A stretch of 64,000 nucleotides of DNA from AWTP1-13 sp963840445 (GTDB lineage Bacteria; Pseudomonadota; Alphaproteobacteria; Rhizobiales; Hyphomicrobiaceae): NCBI GenBank assembly GCA_963840445.1, contig CAWIZC010000018.1, forward strand, positions 62,001 to 126,000, written 5' to 3'. The position numbers were made by a program, and so were the translations under genes. Below the pieces are notes generated by a model. The model was given only the letters and a program-made list of their open reading frames with translations. It did not search any database and was not told where the DNA came from. The stretch's first letter is position 1. Every line of letters begins with the position of its first letter. Positions 62,270 through 64,000 of this stretch are shown in pieces.

Positions 62270-62859
62270 TGGGCGAGGCCACGGCGCTCAAGCTGGCGAT
62301 CGACCTGCTGCACGTTCCCTCGCGCGTCCGGCCGATGCGATCCGCAACCCTGCCCGGCGATGTGCTGACGTTGCTGGAGATCGCTGCCGGCAATGCCGAG
62401 GTGACAAGGCAGGCAAGCGAGGCCACCGGTCGCACGCAGGACGTGGTGCGCAATGCGGCCGCGTTCTTCATCGAGCAGATTCTGCTCGCGCCCGGCGCCG
62501 ACAGCTATCGCGTGCTGGGCGGAACCGCGCAGACGAGCAGCAGCGATCTGCGGCGCAATATGGCGCTGCTGCTGCGATGGCTGCATCCCGACATGGAGCA
62601 CAACGGCAGCGGTGACCGGTCTGTCTTCGCGGGCCGCATCACGCTCGCCTGGGAGGATCTGAAAACGGCCGAGCGGCGCGCCGCCTACGACGCGCTGCAG
62701 CAGGGCCGGCGGACGACTTCGGGAGCGCGCGGCAAATCCGGCGGACGGACGGCCAGCAAGCGCGGCTCTTACGGAGGCAAATACGGGCACGCTGAGCCGC
62801 CACCGCCGGGGCGCCTGTGGCGGGCACTGCTGATGCTGTTCGGCGCGACCCGGCATTGA
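62266..62859 (+). CDS. J-domain-like protein in polysaccharide cluster
   Basis: A 197-residue protein. Residues about 95-150 resemble a DnaJ J-domain: LRRNMALLLRWLHPDMEHNG has the HPD motif, and FAGRITLAWEDLKTAERRAA matches helix III/IV. The N-terminal 90 residues are helical; the tail is basic and glycine-rich. It could recruit DnaK to the export machinery. Its start overlaps the kinase stop. HPD-containing proteins of this shape occur in alphaproteobacterial EPS loci; the role is unproven. Confidence 0.7.
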   Translation: MMGEATALKLAIDLLHVPSRVRPMRSATLPGDVLTLLEIAAGNAEVTRQASEATGRTQDVVRNAAAFFIEQILLAPGADSYRVLGGTAQTSSSDLRRNMALLLRWLHPDMEHNGSGDRSVFAGRITLAWEDLKTAERRAAYDALQQGRRTTSGARGKSGGRTASKRGSYGGKYGHAEPPPPGRLWRALLMLFGATRH

Positions 62860-62887
62860 CCAGCCACAAACAGCGGGGCGGGGCGTA

Positions 62888-64000
62888 TTGTCGGACCAAA
62901 GGGGGACATTTCGGTGGCTGCGCGGCGCGGTTTTTGTCGTGCTGGGTGTGCTGCTGACCTGGCAGGTGCTTTCGCGCAGCCTGGTCGCGCATCTGGCCGA
63001 GGAAGCGCCGGAAGCGGCGCTGAACCTGCGGTCGGACGATCCGACGGCACTCATCAATATCTCCGAGCTCAAGCTCAATCTGCAGCATCCAGTCAAAGAC
63101 GCGTCGACCACAGAGCCCGGCAGCGATAGCAGCGACCGCATTACCTCGTTCGCGCGCCACGGCAGGAGGGCTGCCGGGAACGAAGCCGAGCATGCGGAAA
63201 GTGGACCTGCCGACGCGAAGGTGCCCGCCGACGCAGCCCAGCGCCTTCCCTCGAACGCGAGCGATCCCGCCTTGCGCAAGGAGGTGCGCGCTTTGGCGCA
63301 GGCGGCGCTGCGCCAAGATCCGCTGAATGCACGGGCGCTGCGCATTCTCGGGCAGGTAGCCGACGCCGACAACGACGAGCAAAGCGCGCGCGAGCTGATG
63401 CAGGCCGCTGCACGGCGGTCACAGCGCGAGAGCATCGCGGTGTACTGGCTGATGCGCGAAAGCTTCGATCGCAAGGACTACGCGAGCGTCGTCCGCTACG
63501 CCGACGTGCTGCTCAGGACACGCCCGCAGGTCGTCACGCAGGTGGCGCCGACCCTGGCGCGCGTTGCCGAGGACGCCAACGGCAGCGGCCAGCTGAAGAT
63601 GATGCTCGGCACCAACCCACCGTGGCGGGCGCTGTTTTTTTCCGGGCTGCTGCGCACTATCACGGATGCGCGCACGCCGCTCGATCTGCTGCTCAGCATC
63701 AAGGATACATCGACGCCGCCGACCATGGCCGATCTGCGCGACTATCTGGGGCTGCTGATCCAGAACAACTTCCACGAACTGGCGTACTATGTGTGGCTGC
63801 AGTTCCTGACGCCCGAACAGCTGGCCAAAGCGGGCCTGCTGTTCAATGGCGACTTCGAAAGCCGCCCCTCCGGTCTACCATTCGACTGGGTGATCACGCC
63901 GGGCGCCGGGGTTACCATCGACTTCGCGCGCCGCCCGGACGATGTCAGCCAACACGCCCTGCTGGTGGAGTTCGGGCACGGCCGCGCCGATTTCCGCGGC
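62888..64000 (+). CDS. Membrane-anchored TPR-like protein of EPS cluster (3' truncated by window)
   Basis: An open frame of 371 codons running off the window end. A TTG at 62888 (MSDQRGTFRWLRG) precedes one N-terminal helix GAVFVVLGVLLTWQVL; the TTG start is a guess with weak ribosome site. After a Ser/Asp-rich linker, TPR-like helices follow (ALRKEVRALAQAALRQDPLN, ARALRILGQVADADNDEQSA) and later a jelly-roll-like start (LLFNGDFESRPSGLPFDWV). Proteins of this layout are found in EPS clusters as assembly factors. Function unknown. Confidence 0.7.
   Translation, partial: MSDQRGTFRWLRGAVFVVLGVLLTWQVLSRSLVAHLAEEAPEAALNLRSDDPTALINISELKLNLQHPVKDASTTEPGSDSSDRITSFARHGRRAAGNEAEHAESGPADAKVPADAAQRLPSNASDPALRKEVRALAQAALRQDPLNARALRILGQVADADNDEQSARELMQAAARRSQRESIAVYWLMRESFDRKDYASVVRYADVLLRTRPQVVTQVAPTLARVAEDANGSGQLKMMLGTNPPWRALFFSGLLRTITDARTPLDLLLSIKDTSTPPTMADLRDYLGLLIQNNFHELAYYVWLQFLTPEQLAKAGLLFNGDFESRPSGLPFDWVITPGAGVTIDFARRPDDVSQHALLVEFGHGRADFRG

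Overview
The window is GC-rich chromosomal DNA of an alphaproteobacterium, most likely from the Hyphomicrobiales or a close relative. The evidence is the set of housekeeping neighbourhoods: ubiG; a BioC-like methyltransferase next to comF, nitrilase and DUF1178; ccmC-ccmD-ccmG; groES-groEL behind a CIRCE element; hisS-hisZ-hisG; and guaB-MAPEG-rsmB-like. I see no rRNA, tRNA, CRISPR array, insertion sequence or prophage. Species cannot be fixed from sequence alone.

Layout. 1-9.3 kb: the end of ubiG, an orphan aminoethylphosphonate-type binding protein, a DMT transporter, a small beta-repeat protein, a Tat-exported hydrolase, mutT, a Flp-type pilin, an AraC regulator divergent from a membrane protein, a truncated LysR regulator and an MFS transporter. 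9.3-12.5 kb: methyltransferase, comF, nitrilase and DUF1178. 12.5-18 kb: repeat-rich DNA, an isolated TIR-like gene with an apparently leaderless promoter, two exported unknowns, a choloylglycine-hydrolase-family enzyme and HdeD. 18.3-24.6 kb: FAD oxidoreductase, pyridoxal kinase, nhaA, cytochrome c maturation genes split by palindromes, and DUF817. 24.6-34.6 kb: methylmalonyl-CoA mutase, groESL, an overlapping convergent pair of unknowns, an MBL hydrolase and a second DMT transporter. 34.8-38.5 kb: histidine genes and hisS. 39-47 kb: guaB, MAPEG, an rRNA methyltransferase, a methyltransferase/ATP-grasp fusion and a luciferase-like oxidoreductase. 48-53 kb: a succinyl-CoA-synthetase-like pair, folD and a PbfA-like class III PLP enzyme. 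53-64 kb: an exopolysaccharide cluster (galE, priming transferase, Wzy-like polymerase, CpsB-like phosphatase, Wza-like exporter, Wzc-like kinase, J-domain-like protein, repeat protein cut by the window end).

How genes work together. ccmC/D/G serve cytochrome c maturation. hisG and hisZ form the short-form ATP phosphoribosyltransferase. groESL is heat-shock and HrcA controlled. The last 11 kb build and export a polysaccharide through a Wzy-type route. The binding protein at 791 and the PLP enzyme at 51725 both point to 2-aminoethylphosphonate metabolism, although they lie 50 kb apart.

Two cross-cutting observations stand out. Five genes are each interrupted by +1 frameshifts (six in total), nearly all explained by one extra base in a 2-3 base homopolymer, which looks like consensus error rather than gene decay. 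In addition, several families of palindromic intergenic repeats are scattered through the window, one of them translated in frame inside a gene.
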